Positions 1 through 12,060 of a DNA stretch of 64,000 nt are shown piece by piece. Location of the stretch: positions 16,855,094 through 16,919,093 of the forward strand of contig JAJEKV010000025.1 of assembly GCA_021234155.1 (NCBI GenBank), given 5' to 3'. The DNA comes from Isoetes taiwanensis (lineage: Eukaryota > Streptophyta > Lycopodiopsida > Isoetales > Isoetaceae). The position numbers were made by a program, and so were the translations under genes. Position 1 is the stretch's first letter. Each line of letters opens with the position of its first letter. A model generated the notes under the pieces. It made no database searches. It was not told where the DNA came from and was given only the letters and a program-made list of their open reading frames with translations.

Positions 1-568
1 TCTAAATGCAACTTCCCGTTGCAGCTAGGTTCTTCAATTTGCACGGGAACATGCAAGCCATGTAATAATATGGCATGTTTCCAAAGAACCTAGGCATGCA
101 AAGAACCTGGACATGCTAAAAAACATTTGAGATCTGCAGGAGCAAGCAATAGCAAGAATTGAGTGGCATTTCACAAAATAGAATCACAATCTGTTGTAGT
201 AGAATAGCACATTCTACTACAACAGAGAATCTAAGGCTTTGTAACATGCTTCAGAATAAGGGATTATTGAGATAGACATTCCATAACATTCTGTCAACTT
301 CTCTGGTCTGTTACATCTCTAGAGCAATGTGGCATCTACATATTGTCGTGCGGGCCGAAGTTGTGGCTGAATTATCATGTTTGTTCGTTCCTTGCAGAAA
401 AGAAATGGTGCCTTTTTAAACAGATAAATATAGAGTTCTAGCCATTACCTGTTCGTGAAAGAAGAAAGAAGACTCTAAATAGATTGCCTGTGCAGAAGCT
501 TCAATAGTACCATGCGCCCAAATTGTCATGTTTGTTCATTATCTGCACAAACAATTGATTACCATACG
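1..568. other. Non-coding left flank
   Basis: No reading frame, RNA gene or repeat structure that I recognise is present in this stretch before the solo LTR. It is AT-rich and its few open frames are short. Confidence 0.4.
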
Positions 569-573
569 AATAC

Positions 574-787
574 TGTTAGAATAAGATGACTAGACGTTAG
601 GATGTTTAGGCTTTGTGTGTGCTGACGTGGCATAGCACGCCTGTGCTGACGTGTCACAGCACGCTTGTTGCTGACATGGCACATCTATATAAGCCATAGT
701 CTAGCAGTTAGATTTATCTGAGTGTAGCGCTCTCTGGAGCTTTGTTAGTAGATCCTCTTCTTTCCATTGTATGCATTGTTGTTATCA
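574..787 (+). mobile_element. Solo LTR (214 bp) with 5-bp target duplication
   Basis: The sequence starts TGTTAGAATAAG and ends GTTGTTATCA, so it has the TG...CA ends of an LTR. It is flanked on both sides by AATAC (569-573 and 788-792), a 5-bp target-site duplication. A TATA-like box (CTATATAAG) lies near 689. Upstream of it, at about 618-680, are three imperfect tandem units of about 27 bp built around GCTGACGTGGCA, GCTGACGTGTCA and GCTGACATGGCA, which look like ACGT-core (bZIP-type) sites in the U3 region. No internal retrotransposon sequence adjoins it, so it is probably the product of LTR-LTR recombination. Plus orientation is inferred from the TATA box position. Confidence 0.75.
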
Positions 788-792
788 AATAC

Positions 793-3480
793 AAAAATTG
801 ATGATGCGCCAGATGATCCAATAACCTAAAAGTTCTTGCCCCGAACTCTCGACCTCCACTGCCCCAAATATCTATTGCAGAAAAAATAAAGATAATTTGA
901 TTCACAACCCAAGCCAAAAGCACAAGTCCCAGAAATAACTCACCATCATATCGTATACGAACAGAGTCCTGGAATGCAATTGTGAAATTCGGGAGAAGGG
1001 AATAGAACTTTTTTCCTTGCTTGGCAATTTTGTTTCGGCCAAAATATTTACAGATCCCACTTGCGTATAACACAGATCCCACTTCCCATTAATTCTTTAC
1101 AGTGAAAGAACTATTAAGCACGTCTCAAGACATTTGCAAGTGTTTCTTTCATGATTCCCAAACTATAGGTTGGTCCAAGCTGAAATAAGTCCACGGATGA
1201 TCACTCCTAAGTAAAGGTGCAGTTACCTCAATAAAAACCCTATCAATCCATCTACAATGCTTATGTCCCTACCTATCTAATTTGTGATCAATCCGTACAA
1301 CCTGAACCCGATCTTTCTGCAGACCACTTTTTCAGTGCTTAACGCTCATTTAAATAAGCACGAGCTTTGATCTTCAATAGTCAGAATAGGTAGTTCCATG
1401 CACTCTGTCTCATACTCTATCTCCACTTTTGCAGCCCCAGCTTTAGCATGCCAAGGGGTATCTGCAACCTGCCACATCTCATTTCAGAATGAGCAGAAAA
1501 CACCTTTTAACAAGTATTTTGGTGTCACTTACCACGAGACCTAAAGGGTGCCCAACATAGCATACAGAATCTGTGCAAAAAGTGGAGAAGCATGTGCACA
1601 ACGTGCAAAGCACTATAGAATGGCCCAACCCGAATTAGACCCTTTCAAACGCAAGGGTTGTAATCAAGCTTTACCATGGCTCCTTACAATGGGTTAGGAC
1701 CTGCTAATCTGCTTGCTAATCTGCGAGGAGAAGATACCTACCTATACATGTGAATTTGGCCAAAAAGCCTTTCTCCTTCTCCATGCAAAAAAACATCAGT
1801 TTAAAAAATTCCTGAGAATGCTTCTACTTTTAAAGGCAGACAGGTCCCACAAGCACCGACAAATTTCCTGGCTTATCCAACTTCAGATTCCTAAATGCTG
1901 CCGCTCCAACAGCAGATCCTCAACAGGAGGACTATCAGAACTGCAGATTTTCAGCAGAAAGTGATTCAACCAAACAACACGACAAGGCTTCAAATCTCAT
2001 GCAAGCCGGTTTAAAGGTCTCTCAACCAATCCAATTTAGACAGAATAATCTAAGATCCAATCCAAAATTTCAAAGAATTGACCCAGATTTTCAAGACTAT
2101 AAGCCTTCAATCTATAGAAAATTCTTAAAATTCGTCTTCATAATATCTGTATTAGCATGGGAAAACAGTTCTCATTCTTCCAGATCTACTCTCTTCCCAT
2201 ATCTTAAGTTTGAAAAAAAATGCCCTTAATGTCTGATCAGGAACAACAAAAATCCTTTGAAATCCAGCCAGACTTTCCACCATTTCGATGTTTGTAAGAG
2301 GACCAAGCTTCCGCACTCGAATTCAATCTCGATTGAAACAGGTCTAATTCGATTTCTTGATCTTTACCAGAATCTTGCGCCTAGAGCTATAATGCATTCA
2401 AGCTATCCCTAAACTCTGATACCATGTTAGAATCAAGATCATAGAGAAAGGACCAAAGTAGAAAACAAAGTAAAAAAGCCGCTCGCACTGACTCTCCAGA
2501 ATTTAAGCATTACCAAAATATGCATCATCTCGTGAAAAAACTACTCGTGAAGTCAAGATACACTCCCTTTTACAGTGATTCAAATAGCCCACTTTAGAAC
2601 TCCATCTAGAATCTGCAAAAAGAATGGCCTATTAGAGAATGCGGTAACAATACCAACACAACACAAAATGCCAAAATACAGCCATATTTACCTTAACATC
2701 CATTTATGCACTATGCAGCATTCATCACAGCTTCCCATTTACCCTAGCCCAGTTCATGTATCAAATCCGCGTTTTGCCACAAACTCTAAATCAGAAATAA
2801 GCAAAAGCATCACAATTCTTGATCCAATGAGCTTCCAGCATGGTGATAATCCAAAGAAAAAATGCAAAAATTTAGCAGAACAATGGAGAGACATCTAATG
2901 TAATTGAAAAACATTAGCCAAAGCGATGTTCCACTAGATGTTATTTTCAAGACCAAACTTGTTTCTTGTCCAACTCAGCTTCTATATATTTAACGTCTAG
3001 AGTCCGTGTCAATTAAAGTATCCGGCTTTGACTGACATCTATGTGATAATATAGGAAAAAAAAAAACATGTGAACATCCCCTTAGAGCTATCCTATTGTA
3101 AACGTGGACTGTCTATCCGCGTTGCAAACAAATGCTCTGCTCATGCCATGCAAACAACAGCAATTTAATCTCTGTTACCTTACCTGGATTTTACTATAAA
3201 TTTTCGAAACGAATGCATGTGTATCCTCCATGCTCAAAGCAATGACTCTGTGATGGACTTTCCGAATTCAATGGCATTTTCGTCGCTAGATAAAAATAAA
3301 AATAACTAAAAGTAGAATAGATGACAATAGACCAAATGTTTCCAGACCAGGGCCTGTATATAAAAATTGAACGCAAACCTTTGCCATGGCGCCGGTTTAA
3401 CAGCTCCGTCATCACCCGAAAAATCATAGAAGGGATCAAAACCGAGGTAAAGAGCTGCACATTTTTTGCCATATCTCTGT
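793..3480. other. Long stretch without a recognised gene; one possible primer-binding site
   Basis: Nothing in either strand was recognised as coding. Around 2406-2424 the minus strand reads TTCTAACA followed by TGGTATCAGAG, the usual junction of an LTR end and an initiator-Met tRNA primer-binding site. A decayed minus-strand Copia-like element may therefore lie here, but no gag or pol could be followed. The stretch could also contain intron sequence of the helicase remnant that lies next to it. Confidence 0.3.
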
Positions 3481-3486
3481 TAAGCT

Positions 3487-4640
3487 GCACAGACCAGAAC
3501 TCTTGGCCTTTTCCCACTATTTCCAGAATACCGTGCATTACCTTTTCCCTCTTCCTGCATATACTGCTTTGCAAGAGCTGCATCTTGCCATGACCTAGCA
3601 ATAGCAGCATGTGCATTAGCAATTCGTTTGATGCCAGGAGTTTTATCTGCATACATCCCTGGTGCATTGTTCTCATTATGTCCAAGTTTATAGAGGGCCA
3701 ATAGCACACTTATAATTTGCAACAGTTGTTCATGGCTTCCCAGTTCCTGGAAAAGGACAGGAATACTTTAGTTAAATCCACCCAGAAATAGGTAAAACCT
3801 TGTTAAACATAAACCAACCTGGGGGCCCTTGAACCAAAGAGATTTCATGCCTCACTACAGTATTCCCAAATTTGCCAATGGTAGCAGCAACTGCAGAAAG
3901 CTGGCTTGCATTGTATTCCTCATTTAACTTGGACTGAAGAGACTCTGGAAGCACCCTTAAAACCGTTGTATCTGGACCCTTCCGGTTAGAAAATGCTGAT
4001 GGGCATAGAATTGTCTGCAATAGAGGAAATGTGGAAATGAATGGAGGACATTGCTTGAAATTCTCTCAGTTGGGGTGTAATACTCATTAAACGAGTTATG
4101 TGCCATTTGCTATGGTCAACAAGCATGCGTCTGGCTTTGATAAGCCTAGAATTACTACCAGGGAAGTACATCTTTAAAAGCAAGATTGTCACTTTGCTCT
4201 TGTTTTCTTTCTCCCTGCGCTCAACCTGCAAACATAGAACCATTGCCCCAGTAGTTAAGAAGGTGATAACTTTGGACCAAAATAAATCTAAACATCGAAT
4301 CGCCGAGCTCAAATACCTTGGCAATGATGTGAAGCTTTTGACCTTGCGATAATCCATGAAGTGCTTGCCGAGTTAGTAGCAGCAAATCATTTTCACTTAC
4401 AGCCCTTGCCGCATTGTCTGTTCCAGCATTTGCCATAAATCTTCCATGTTGGAAATCATCCATTCTCTCCACAGACATCAACCTAAGCACACCAGAAGTT
4501 ACGCCCTCAGACAAAGCCATCTCTTCATGAGCCCGATGCATCTGTGCTTTAAATTCTTCCAAAAGCAGAGGTCGGAAAACTTCAATATAATGGCCCCAAA
4601 GAATCGATTCCCAGACAACAGAAACCAAAAACTTTATACA
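3487..4640 (-). pseudogene. Sen1-like superfamily 1 RNA/DNA helicase fragment (decayed)
   Basis: Four exon-like blocks resemble the plant Sen1/MAGATAMA3-related helicases, closest to the Arabidopsis At1g16800 type as I remember it. Block A (about 4640-4317) contains YIEVFRPLLLEEFKAQ and SENDLLLLTRQ and ends at a good GT donor. Block B (4225 to about 4045) starts after an AG with VERREKENKSKV and includes SKWHITRLMSITPQLREFQA. Block C (about 4010-3819) includes NASQLSAVAATIG and EISLVQGPPG, the start of Walker A. Block D (3746 to about 3487) begins GTGK and includes ARSWQDAALAK and RPRVLVCA. The frame changes between B and C with no room for an intron, and changes again at the GTGK lysine; after RPRVLVCA a stop follows where family members continue to the SNAAVDEL region. 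Motifs II-VI were not found. The family acts in transcription termination and R-loop removal, but this copy looks non-functional. A sequencing error could explain one shift, but hardly all the defects. Confidence 0.75.
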
Positions 4641-4699
4641 AATCCTTAAGCCCGGAGCCAGAGAAAACGACATATTTGCCCACACTCATATCTATCCGA

Positions 4700-5170
4700 A
4701 GGAGCCACACAACTGCTTATTTTAGCAGAGTTGACGACAACTGACGCTGCCCCGAAAGTTTTTCTGTAATGCAGCAAATATAGAGCGATTTTAAGAGATT
4801 CAAAAACCGATCTTCAGAAACAAAGGCTGGAGGAAAAAACTCAGAGGATGGCGAAAGGAAGGTACGAGTTTTGCGCCAGATGAAAGCATTAGATCCGCTA
4901 GGGTTGCAAGAGGTGGGGGCTCTGAAGAAAAGCTTCCATCTTTGAACTTAGAAATGGCGATGCGCTGCTCCGAAGACACGAAAAAGGAGAAGAGCATCGA
5001 CGCCGGAAAGACCCTGAGATGAGATTCGATGGAGAAATCGAATTGGGGCTTTTGTTGTGGGCCGTCCAAATCCAGATGAACGGTCGAGATGAAATGCCCC
5101 AATTTTAAGAATCGAGATTAAAAGCCCCAAATCAGGGGGCTGCTTGGGGTGATTCGAGGTGTCACCGTCT
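4700..5170. other. No recognised gene upstream of the helicase remnant
   Basis: The minus strand has open frames of 77-100 codons here (for example 4800-5102), but none resembles the N-terminal part of Sen1-like helicases or any other family I know. The stretch may be a former promoter or leader; I cannot assign it. Confidence 0.3.
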
Positions 5171-5174
5171 GGAA

Positions 5175-5229
5175 CGTCCATCTCAGAGATGGACGGCCGA
5201 GATCAATCTCTACCAACATGTTGGTAGAG
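5175..5229. repeat. Two adjacent perfect palindromes
   Basis: CGTCCATCTC-A-GAGATGGACG (5175-5195) is a perfect inverted repeat. Twelve bases further on, a second perfect palindrome centred on CAACATGTTG runs from CTCTACC to GGTAGAG (5208-5229, 22 bp). They lie just left of an AT microsatellite and could be extrusion-prone sites or the edge of an unrecognised element. Confidence 0.7.
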
Positions 5230-5255
5230 CTCATATAATTGTATATATATGAGTG

Positions 5256-5275
5256 ATATATATATATATATATAT
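5256..5275. repeat. (AT)n microsatellite
   Basis: About ten uninterrupted AT units, with a further short TA tract at 5241-5250. Confidence 0.9.
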
Positions 5276-5289
5276 GGCGCGTAATCACG

Positions 5290-5695
5290 CATTTTTATAC
5301 GTAGCACCGATCTCCACGCTTCTCTCAGGATTCTAAGACACCCAAAGTATAACGGTGACCGAGTACGATTTTGAGCCCGTTTGATGCCATTTCGATGCCG
5401 GATGACGAGTGTCTAGGGTAATTGGACCATGCCTGATAATTTGGTGCAAAAATCTCGTCCATCCGAGCTATCTGGAGAAAGTTATGGCGCTTGGAACATA
5501 CGAACCCCTTGCTTCACCATCTGAACCTACTCGACCTACTATAGAACACTCTCCTACTCGACTAAGTTAGTCCTCCCCTAATTGGGTCAACCCACATGCT
5601 AACTACAGAATTGGGACACTTTAACCTAAGACAAAGTCCCCCCAACTAACGAGTTAGACTATGGCCAGTGCAATGATTTGGCCTACCAGAATCAT
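5290..5695 (-). other. Probable internal leader of a truncated LTR retrotransposon
   Basis: This stretch lies just inside the primer-binding site of the LTR to its right, in minus orientation. It would be the 5' leader of that element, but no gag frame follows before the helicase remnant, so the element is truncated or degraded here. Confidence 0.3.
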
Positions 5696-5707
5696 GCTTT
5701 GATACCA
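5696..5707 (-). other. Primer-binding site (initiator Met-tRNA type)
   Basis: The minus strand reads TGGTATCAAAGC, one base different from the standard plant retrotransposon site TGGTATCAGAGC. It sits three bases inside the LTR end at 5711, which fixes the minus orientation of the element. Confidence 0.65.
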
Positions 5708-5710
5708 CTA

Positions 5711-8700
5711 TGACACTCCCAGAATCTATACAATGCTCCCATCATACAAATATGGGAATTCCCCTCCCTTGGCGGCTACATCACCATGGTAGGGCCCTTC
5801 GTCATACTCGGACAACTTTGGATGGCCAAGTGTCCGGGCGAGGAACACGGATGTGTCATTCGTCCCACGTCCTCTATGGGAATCCTATACAGCAGAAGCG
5901 TACATACATGTTAGCATACAACAATCATGCCGAAATAATATGCCACCACGAAGGGTGGCCCGTCCATGATCATCAATGAAAAGACAACACAACCATAACT
6001 AACATGAGCAATACACCATGACACGGGCGCTACCCGGGCTCAGACTCCATGGGGTCAACTGACGGTTAGGGCCTCAAGATATCAGCAGACGAAAGTATAA
6101 CATGATGTTGGCTGGCATAAGACAATGGCTAGGGTAGTCCACTCCATCCGCCCCTCCTGTGCACACTTTGCAGATAGGCTGAAACATGCTATGACGCGCT
6201 TGTAGCCCTCCGGAGACGCAATCCCAAGGAATCACCCTATGGGAACTACTCCGGGTTACATCTCACCGGTCCGATGAGGCAGGTCAGAGAAGCTTCCCCT
6301 CCTGGATCACAACGGTTCTATGGATGTGCTAGAGGATACCTGCCACACCTGCAGCACCCATATCCGTACCCGACTTACCCCCCTAAATCTATGCAAAGCC
6401 AAGGACGTCCATAATAAATCCTGCGACCCAGAAGGTGTCAGACCCATATCCGGCCCATACACAATGACCGACTATAAGCCCAGCACACTGCAGGAGCCCC
6501 AGTAGCCATGCTCAGCAAGGCTCTACCCCCACTTCACCAATCGTGTCCGTTGTTTGGTGCTGAACCACATCATAGCATCCACAGCCAGGTTGGCTCTTGT
6601 GCACAGGCCACATTTATTGGGTTTTAAGGGGTCTAGCTAGAAACATCTCTAGTTCTAAGAGGCTTTCAGGTCTCTACCCTTCCCTTAATCCCAGTATACA
6701 CAGGGAGCAGAAAGAAAGAATATAAACACCAGCCAAGTATCCGTCATCATCATAATAACATATGAAAGAGAATTTAATCATTCCATCTATTCAAAGAAGT
6801 ATTAGTGGAAGTACAAGCTATCTAGGGACTAACCAGTCTCTTGGCTGGAGCCGTTATCACAGAAAGCTTCCATTCTTTGGGTCTATTGGCAAGAACTAGT
6901 AGCTGCTCTTCCTCTCCTCTTCCCAATCGGTTTTGGGAAATGGGGGTTGTGACGTCCCCTACTCATATACGGTGCACTCACCGTATACAAACAGGAGTTC
7001 ATCCCCCATACCAGCTCCACACTGATACAGGGCCCTCCACGTATCACTGCGACCTTGATGAGTTCCAGTGGGAAGAATGAAGTGGTCATTTACCCTGTCT
7101 CCCTCAGGGCCTACCTAGCTGCGGAAATGTAAACATACATGTCAGTATACAACATCAATATCACATAACCATCTCGAAGGATGTCACATCTCATATCTGC
7201 ATAGACAAAGATCAGCACATCACATGGGGAATCTTACCCAAGGCTCAGACTCATGGGGATGACTGCCGGCTTGAGTCTCCAGAGTTCATTGCAGACAGAA
7301 TTCATGGCAATGGATTTGGCTGGCAAGAGAACATGGTCAAGGGTAGTCCACTCCATCCATCCGCCCCTCCTGTGCACACTTTGCAGATTGGGCTGATAAG
7401 TGTTGGAACCCGACTGTAGCCCTCTGGATGCATAGCCAAAGGGGCTATTCCTGGGTTGCATCTCCCCAGTTTCGATGGGGCAGGTAGGGATCACTCCCTC
7501 CAGAGATCTACATGTTGACTCAAGGTGACTAGAGGACCACTGCCCTTATTCGACTTGAACCCAATGGAGAGTGATGCATCACTCCACGGGTGTCGAGCCC
7601 ATGCCTCGCCCACACGCAGTGGCAAGCCATTGGACCTAGTCCACAAGAGTTCTAGTGCACACCAGAGGGATCATTCTCATGAGTCAGGACATGAACCTCC
7701 TTATGAGCCAGTCTGGCCCCTTCACCCACAACCCGGTGTGGCTCTTGTACACAGGCCGAATTTACAGTGTGCTAAAGAGGCTAGCTAGGAGCATCAACTA
7801 CCAGGCTTTAAGATCTCTACCCCCCTTCCCAATACAATGAGTTCACAGAGATACATCATCATACATATCACAAAAGAACTAAAGAGCAAGATCTAATCTA
7901 TATCATAGAGTTAGGTTCTTTAGTTAGAGCTTGGTATCTGGGGATCTAAATGGCTGCTATGGGCAATTTAATAGGCTAAACCTACTGATTCAATGACTGG
8001 GAGACGGTTTAGGCTATTAAATTGACAAAATACCTTATCCTTGGCTCGCTCCTCCTGTTCTGAACTCGACCATCCCGATGAACTGCTAGAAGATGGAGCT
8101 AAAAGGGAAAACTAATGAGCTAGATCGCTCAGACAGAGTTTGGGAGGCGGGTTTGACTCCTGGAGCAAGTAAAACAGGGCCCTAGAATGCTATGAATGAA
8201 AATAGCAAGTTAGGGTTTCCTTAACCTATATAGACAAAGGGTTAGGGCTAGGGTTTCCCATTATCCCTTTAAGCATGTGGGATAATTGGGTATGGCCCAC
8301 TTGCCTTTATTAACTAGGTGGCATAAAGTGTCCACATGGGTAAGTGTGTACACTTGGATAAATGTGCACATGGGTAAAATGTGCACATTAATAAATGTAC
8401 ACACCTTGCAAGTTGCCCCCTAGGGTGCTACTTGCTTGGCTACACGTCGGCATACACGTCAGTCGGGATGGCGTGTACGCGTGACGGGGCAGTACAGTAT
8501 ACGTCCTGGGACCGTATACTGTGCTGGAACATCACAGGGGTAGGACCCCAATTTCTCCTCTCAAATTGGCAAGTCCTACTTGGCCAATCGAGTTGGGCCA
8601 GGTGGCGCTTCCCTATGGGTTACATTTAGCTAATTGTAACCTAATTAGTGTAATTAGGTTATTTATCCACTAATATTTTTAGCATAGCTAATAAAACCCC

Positions 8701-8813
8701 TTTTAGGTGAACCCAAGTTATCCCCTATTGACCCTTAGGGGTCTAGTTAAATACTGGTGACGTGTTATGGTATGCATATATATATCGTATAAATACCTGG
8801 AATGTCACACTAA
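5711..8813 (-). mobile_element. Long LTR, or LTR with internal tandem duplication, of a minus-strand retrotransposon
   Basis: Read on the minus strand the region starts TGTGACATTCC (8813) and ends GGGAGTGTCA (5711), next to a primer-binding site. Inside it are two diverged copies of one sequence. The first starts at 5711 (TGACACTCCC) and the second at 6952 (TGACGTCCCC). Shared landmarks include GGGTAGTCCACTCCATCC and CTCCTGTGCACACTTTGC (about 6133 and 7342). No protein-coding frame is convincing. Either one 3.1-kb LTR has duplicated its 3' part, or a second LTR has inserted next to the first. At 8813 it abuts Gypsy integrase sequence. Confidence 0.55.
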
Positions 8814-9252
8814 TCTTGAAGTAGGTCTTCATAAATCCTGCATGGCCATCAATAGGGTTATTATGCATGTCATGTAGGATTAGCTTCCTTACTCCTGATG
8901 CTTCAAGTACGCATAACTTGTTATTGTGATATAAAAGATTGCCTTCTTTTTTAAAATGCTTGAAGACCTCTCTCTCCTTATCTGTCCTTGCATTCCAGAA
9001 AGACTAGTCCATACGTGGTTGCTTGAATTCCATGCTAGAAGCGATAGCTTCTTCTATCTTCTTGCCAAATTCACTTGACAAGATGGAGATGGCATTAATG
9101 CACTCACGTGTTTAGAGGTCGTTGAAAGAGCGCATCGGCAACTACATTTAATTTGTCTGGCTTTTATACTATCTCGAAGTCATATTCTTTGAGAAATTCC
9201 ATCCATCGCCTCTGCTTCAAATTGAGGAGTGGTTGCATTTTGATATACTGGA
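8814..9252 (-). pseudogene. Gypsy pol fragment: end of RNase H and integrase zinc finger
   Basis: On the minus strand, next to the Copia LTR, the translation reads YIKMQPLLNLKQRRWMEF, the usual end of the Gypsy RNase H domain, followed by a NVVADAL motif. Further on it gives LHDMHNNPIDGHAGFMKTY, the HHCC zinc-finger region of a Gypsy integrase. Frames are interrupted by stops. It continues the Gypsy sequence found at 14547-16000; the Copia element was inserted between the two halves. It is cut off at 8813. Confidence 0.75.
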
Positions 9253-9777
9253 TGATGAAGCTTGGATCTAATGTCTAGCTAATCTCAAGACTATTCAATA
9301 CTAGTACAAAACTTTCCAATGTTTATACAGCACCACTTCAATAATACTCAAATATTCAATGGTTATTATCGAACTTAGCACTATTCAAAAAAATATGCAT
9401 AGAGTACTGTAGCAATAAAACTTTGCACCTTGTTTCTGACAGCTCAGGCATTCATCTTAGGATGAATCTGCTCCACCAATCTGCCTCAGAACCTGCAAAA
9501 TGATCCTACTTATTCATTCACTTGGTCGGCACCGATTCATGAAGAATCGACCCCCTAAATTTCTTCATGACCATCTCGCTCTCTTTCTATCTTGAACTTC
9601 AAATATGGCTTTTTTCGCCATCGAGAATTCAACCATTACTTGGGATAAGCTAGGTCTTATTCTGGTTATGAAGCGGACTGTGCAATACTGTGTTTCTTTT
9701 TCATTTATACCTAAGATATCTCTGTTATCACATGGATCAACAGACTATCATATTATAATTCGAAGACAAACCCTTCA
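9253..9777 (-). repeat. 3' LTR of the Copia element
   Basis: It starts (plus strand) TGATGAAGCTTGGATC and ends AAACCCTTCA. It matches 13957-14546 over most of its length but lacks a stretch of about 100 bp found there around 14296-14400. The purine tract adjoins it at 9778-9790. Confidence 0.85.
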
Positions 9778-9829
9778 CTCTTCCTTCATATTATAATCCT
9801 TACAGTTTATCAGATCTCTCGAATGACTG

Positions 9830-10600
9830 AATTTCACATCTAACGAAGGCTTTGTAAGAATATCTGCCAATTGTTGATTTGTATGAACATATTGTACCTA
9901 TATAATCTTCCTATTCACCAAGTCCCTAATGAAATGCATTTCAAGTTCAATATGCTTTGTCCTTTCTAGCAATATAGGATTTTTTTTGTCATAGCTATAC
10001 AGCTGGTACTATCTGACTGCAATATGAGAAGATCCCTTTAGCACATTTTTAGCTCATTTTGCAACCTCGTGCTCCATAAAATTTCCTTAGTTGCAAGTGT
10101 TGTGGCTGAGTATTCTGCCTTTGCAGATGATAGAGCTATTGCATTTTGCTTTTAGCATTTCCAAGGTATTGATCCTTCTCCCAGCATTAGGATGAACCTT
10201 GAGGTGGACTTCCTTTCATCTGGATCACCACCCCAGTCTGAGCCACAGTAAGAACACAAGTCCAGATTATTTAAATTGAACATGATCCCATGATTTATAG
10301 TTCCCTTAAGGTATCTAAGCACTCTTTTAGCAGCCTACTAGTGCATAATTCCAAATTGATTATAATATCTACTTAAGATATTCACTATATAAGATATGTC
10401 TGGTCTAGTATAGTTTGCCAAGTACAATAAACACTCAATCAATTCTCTGTAAGGCAGTTCCTAAGTTGCAAATAACTCCTTTTCTGTTTGTGGACATTGT
10501 TTCTTTGATAGCTTGTTTCCATACAACATTGGAGTTCTGACTGGCTTACAATCTTCTATATTGAACCTTTTTAAAACACCTGCAATATTCTGACCCTGTG
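9830..10600 (-). pseudogene. Copia RNase H region
   Basis: Minus-strand translation gives the typical end of Copia polyproteins, HTKHIELEMHFIRDLV followed by an ADILTKP motif near 9860-9960. Upstream, at about 10340-10560, are TPMLYGNKLSKKQCP and LLYLANYTRPDISY, the linker and start of RNase H. Stops interrupt it. Confidence 0.7.
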
Positions 10601-10604
10601 AGAG

Positions 10605-11277
10605 TCATGATTTTCTATTTTCTATCTCTAAAAACTTCAATTCCAAGGAATTTCTTGAGTTCTCCCAAATAGTCATCTTGAATTTGCTTCTCAAAATATC
10701 CTTGTACCTCTGAAGAATGTGCAAATTGCTGTTGACCATGATATTACCATCTACATATAATGCAATATAGCAGAACTCGGTACCTTCTTTGAATAGGTAT
10801 ATATTACTGTCATCTTTGAGTTTGATAAATTCTTGTTCCTTTAAGTATGCGTCCATGCACAAATACCATTGTCTAGGCGACTGTTTAGACCCATAAACAG
10901 CCCTTTTTCAGTTTCCAAACTTTGTCTCTCCCTTGCTCAAATCCAGGGGGTTGTTTTATATAAATACCCTCCTCCAACTTGGCATTAAGAAAAGTTGTGG
11001 AGACGTCCTGTACTTCCAGATGCTTAGCATTTGCCAAAGCCAAGAGCATCCTGATTCTTGCCGTTTTCACTATGGGAGAGAAGGTGACTTCATAATCTAT
11101 CCCTTGTTTATGAGTGTAACCTTGTGCCACTAGTCTAGCCTTGTGCTTTATGGATTTCTCATCAGTATCTTGTTTGATCTTATAAATCCATTTGCATCCT
11201 ACTGCATTCCTTCCTTTAGGTAGTTCTATTAGATCAAAGGTTTCAGTTCGTTTAAATGCATTGAGCTCTTCTTCCAT
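10605..11277 (-). pseudogene. Copia reverse transcriptase
   Basis: The block at 10885-11277 contains GCKWIYKIKQ, KARLVAQGYTHKQGIDY and FSPIVKTARIRMLLALA, all classic Copia RT signatures. A frameshift near 10880 leads to the block at 10605-10862, where the catalytic YVDD motif appears as YVDG, so a catalytic aspartate is lost. The frame then breaks before RNase H. The enzyme cannot be active as read. Confidence 0.85.
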
Positions 11278-12060
11278 TGCATCCTTCCAATTTTTTGCAT
11301 CAACGCTATTGATAGCTTCGTCTTATGATTTTAGCAGTTCAAAATCAATCATTGCTAATATTTCTGTTAGACTTATTTCCTCTGAAATCTGTTTTAACCT
11401 TTTGCTCCTTCCAGATTGATCTCTACCAAAAAATTCAGAACTGACCTTTGCTTCATCTTGGAGAATTTAAGCACTTGTTCTTCTTTGATGTTGAGTTGCT
11501 GAATTTGTTGATTGATCTTCTTTTACTGCTTCATACTCATTGTTGATAGCTACTTCTTGTCCAGCTATGTCTTCACTTCGCTGCAACAAAGAAAAATCAG
11601 ATTCTAGATCATCACCATCCATTATGTGAGCATTATCCAGCTGTTGTGTATCCTGCACTGAGCACTGCAGTTGGTATCTTCTTATCTTTGTATATTTGAC
11701 TTTCATCAAAGGCTACATCTCTGCTGATAACAATCTTCCTTTTGGCAGGGTCAAACATTTGATAAGCCTTTGAGTACCCATCATCTCCTACTAGATAAGC
11801 AATTCGAGCACGAAACCTAGATAACCATAGGTTTTTAATTTGTCAAAGTTCGGCTTGGTTCCAGACCAAAGCATTTCAGGTAAAGACCCATTAATACTTA
11901 CTGATAGCAACATGTTTTGCACTTCTAATTGCAGTCCTTACTACCTCTTCCCATAAGAAATTAGAAAGCCCAGAATGTTTGAGCATGGCCCTAACAACAT
12001 TCAGAATTGTCCTATTTTTTCTTTCTGCTACACCGTTCTGTTGTAGAGAGAGAGCACATG

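Noticed and set aside
714-1082. 122-codon minus-strand open frame
   Set aside because: It overlaps the right part of the solo LTR, and the sequence has no recognisable motif; the frame is incidental.
2406-2424. Primer-binding-site-like junction (TTCTAACA TGGTATCAGAG, minus strand)
   Set aside because: No second LTR, gag or pol could be followed on either side, so it is not called as an element.
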